Notes under the pieces: model-generated | Told to the model about the DNA's origin: nothing | What the model saw: only the letters and a program-made list of their open reading frames with translations | Databases searched by the model: none | Origin: Magnetococcales bacterium | GTDB lineage: Bacteria; Pseudomonadota; Magnetococcia; Magnetococcales; Magnetaquicoccaceae | Direction: 5' to 3' | NCBI GenBank assembly: GCA_015231775.1 | Contig: JADGAY010000020.1 | Span: 1 to 35,017, forward strand | Length of the DNA: 35,017 nt | Part shown: piece by piece, positions 33,742-35,017 of the stretch | How positions within the stretch are numbered: position 1 is the stretch's first letter | How the letters are laid out: each line of letters opens with the position of its first letter | Made by a program: the position numbers and the translations under genes

Positions 33742-34559
33742 GATTCGGGCTGGCAGCGTGGGCAAAAAAAGGCGGAGCGCTGGCCCAGCCGTTGGGACCG
33801 GATGGGGGTGGCGCAGGTGGGACAGGTTTGGCCGGTTCGACCATAAACATTTAGTTCAATGGAAAAATATCCTGGTTTTCCATCGCTTTGTCGATAATCC
33901 CGCAAGGTGGTTCCCCCTTGGCGGATGGCTGCTTCCAGCACCTGTTTGACGGTTCCGGTCAAGCGTGTGCACTCGGCGTGGCTCAGGGATCCGGCGGGTC
34001 GGGCCGGATGCAAGCCGGCCAGAAAGAGGGCTTCGTTGGCGTAGATGTTGCCTACCCCGACCACCACGGCACCTTGCATGATCAAAGATTTAATCGCCAT
34101 GCGGCGTCCTTGGCACCAGGCGGCCAGGTGATCGGCATGAAACGTTGGTTCCAGGGGTTCGGGTCCGAGGTCGGCGAGAAGGGGATGGTGGTGCCAATCG
34201 CCATCGATCCAGAGCAGGGCGCCGAAGCGACGCGGATCGCGAAGCAGCAGGTGGGTTTTGTCGTCGAATGTCCAGATGACGTGATCGTGGCGTGTGGTGG
34301 GGGTTGAGGGGGTGTGGATGAGCAGTTGTCCCGACATGCCCAGGTGGATCAGTTGGTGACCGGTATTCATGGACCAGAGCAGGTATTTTCCGCGCCGGTG
34401 CAGGCCATGGATGGTTTGGCCGATGAGGGTTTGGCCCAGGTCGGTTGGGATGGGCCAGCGCAATTTAGGGGTATGGATATGGATTTCTGTCACGGTTCGG
34501 CCAAGCAGGTGGGGGGTCAGGCCGGCGCGGATGGTTTCGATTTCAGGGAGTTCGGGCAT
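33729..34559 (-). CDS. mutM: Formamidopyrimidine-DNA glycosylase MutM
   Basis: MutM removes oxidised purines such as 8-oxoguanine and cuts the abasic site. The 276-residue protein opens MPELPEIETIRAGL; after Met removal the catalytic Pro is the N-terminus, with Glu next, which fixes the start at 34559 rather than 34607. HRRGKYLLW carries the conserved lysine. The helix-two-turn-helix is GVGNIYANEALFLAGLHPAR. The C-terminal zinc finger is CPTC, 16 residues, then CPRC. It converges on the transferase gene with a 13-base overlap of coding ends. Confidence 0.96.
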   Translation of the reverse strand: MPELPEIETIRAGLTPHLLGRTVTEIHIHTPKLRWPIPTDLGQTLIGQTIHGLHRRGKYLLWSMNTGHQLIHLGMSGQLLIHTPSTPTTRHDHVIWTFDDKTHLLLRDPRRFGALLWIDGDWHHHPLLADLGPEPLEPTFHADHLAAWCQGRRMAIKSLIMQGAVVVGVGNIYANEALFLAGLHPARPAGSLSHAECTRLTGTVKQVLEAAIRQGGTTLRDYRQSDGKPGYFSIELNVYGRTGQTCPTCATPIRSQRLGQRSAFFCPRCQPESYQS

Positions 34560-34611
34560 GGGGGTCAAAAGTTGATTGAGTGGCCAAATCAGGTTACCAA
34601 GTATCAAGGAG

Positions 34612-35017
34612 GTCCGGGGGGGATTATCCCCCCCGGCGGGGGCGGGGCAGAGCCCCGCGACCTTGATTTTTTGTCTTTAATGACTTATCTTCTTTGTCGC
34701 ACGTTTTTGGCGAAAAATCGCGCAAGCGCGCGGTCTCATGTGCCATGAATCGTTGCCGCTTTTGGGCAACGATTCATGGCGAATTGCTCACGAAACCAGC
34801 CGCCTCCGGCGGCCTGCTTGGGGCAAGGCGAAGCCGGGTCGTTTTGCCAACGACGCAAAACGACCCGGCTTCCAAGGCTGGCGCGTAAAAATTTTCACAA
34901 AAGGCGTGAAAATTTTTTCCTGGAAAGACGCGCCTTAAAAAAATCTATAAAAACAAAGAAAGGTCCCAAGGGCTTTGCCCTTGGATCCCACCAGGGGCCA
35001 TGGGCCCCTGGACCCCG
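34612..35017 (+). repeat. Repeat island, copy D (reaches the window end)
   Basis: It begins about 50 bases upstream of the mutM start. The left module has CCGGGGGGGAT and its complement around a single T (34614-34636), then GCGGGGC/GCCCCGC (34642-34658) and a T-rich linker. The core has a GCGCGC section, a 16-bp stem with 7-nt loop (34742-34757, 34765-34780), a GCCGCC/GGCGGC stem (34799-34813), and an 18-bp stem with 7-nt loop (34830-34847, 34855-34872). CCAAGGCTGGCGCG follows, then an A/T-rich TTTTCAC/GTGAAAA hairpin closed by GCGCC. The right module has CCAAGGGC/GCCCTTGG (34966-34984) and CCAGGGGCC/GGCCCCTGG (34991-35011). It looks complete, so the next gene should begin just beyond the window. 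Confidence 0.85.

Overview
The window is 35 kb of GC-rich chromosome from a Gram-negative bacterium. Long shadow reading frames opposite the real genes reflect the high GC. A C5-type haem operon, LTA-synthase-like and PAP2 envelope enzymes, a class II ribonucleotide reductase, an ABC-type polysaccharide exporter and 43-residue TPR repeats suggest a deep-branching proteobacterium. Magnetococcales-like lineages are my best guess, but this is inference and no marker here settles it.

Layout. Positions 1-1470 hold the start of an unknown gene, a decayed TPR unit, a TPR gene built from 129-bp repeats, and tRNA-Arg(TCT) and tRNA-Pro(TGG), all on the minus strand. Positions 1966-6174 are a plus-strand cluster, hemA-prfA-(small exported protein)-hemL, giving 5-aminolevulinate from glutamyl-tRNA. 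Positions 6279-9681 are a MASE3-type hybrid histidine kinase and a PAP2 phosphatase. Positions 10138-15700 are dprA-topA-(LTA-synthase-like transferase), in which the topA stop overlaps the next start. Then come a 110-bp MITE-like element, a methyltransferase, and plsY coupled by ATGA overlap to a TRAP-like binding protein. The ssb gene follows, then adenosylcobalamin-dependent ribonucleotide reductase (NrdJ) and an exported rhodanese.

Positions 23036-33741 form a surface-glycan region. It contains a methyltransferase, a GT2 glycosyltransferase fused to a degenerate NeuA-like domain, a NeuB-family synthase, a D-2-hydroxyacid dehydrogenase overlapping a NeuA-type CMP-sugar synthetase, and a Wzm/Wzt-type exporter. 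Wreckage of an IS91-type element with its tyrosine integrase follows, then a GT-B-like transferase. mutM and a last repeat close the window.

The most unusual content is a family of four large intergenic repeat islands: A at 9711-10100, B at 19333-19780, C at 26572-26920 and D from 34612 to the window end. Each is bounded by inverted terminal modules of one or two hairpins, usually followed inward by T-rich DNA as in intrinsic terminators. Each encloses a core with one or two near-perfect 15-18 bp hairpins whose loops are always 7 nt. Stem bases change between copies, but always on both arms, so structure rather than sequence is conserved. The core is asymmetric and lies in the opposite orientation in copy B. 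A solitary related hairpin lies between hemL and the kinase gene. I do not recognise this family, and it is the best candidate here for an undescribed system.
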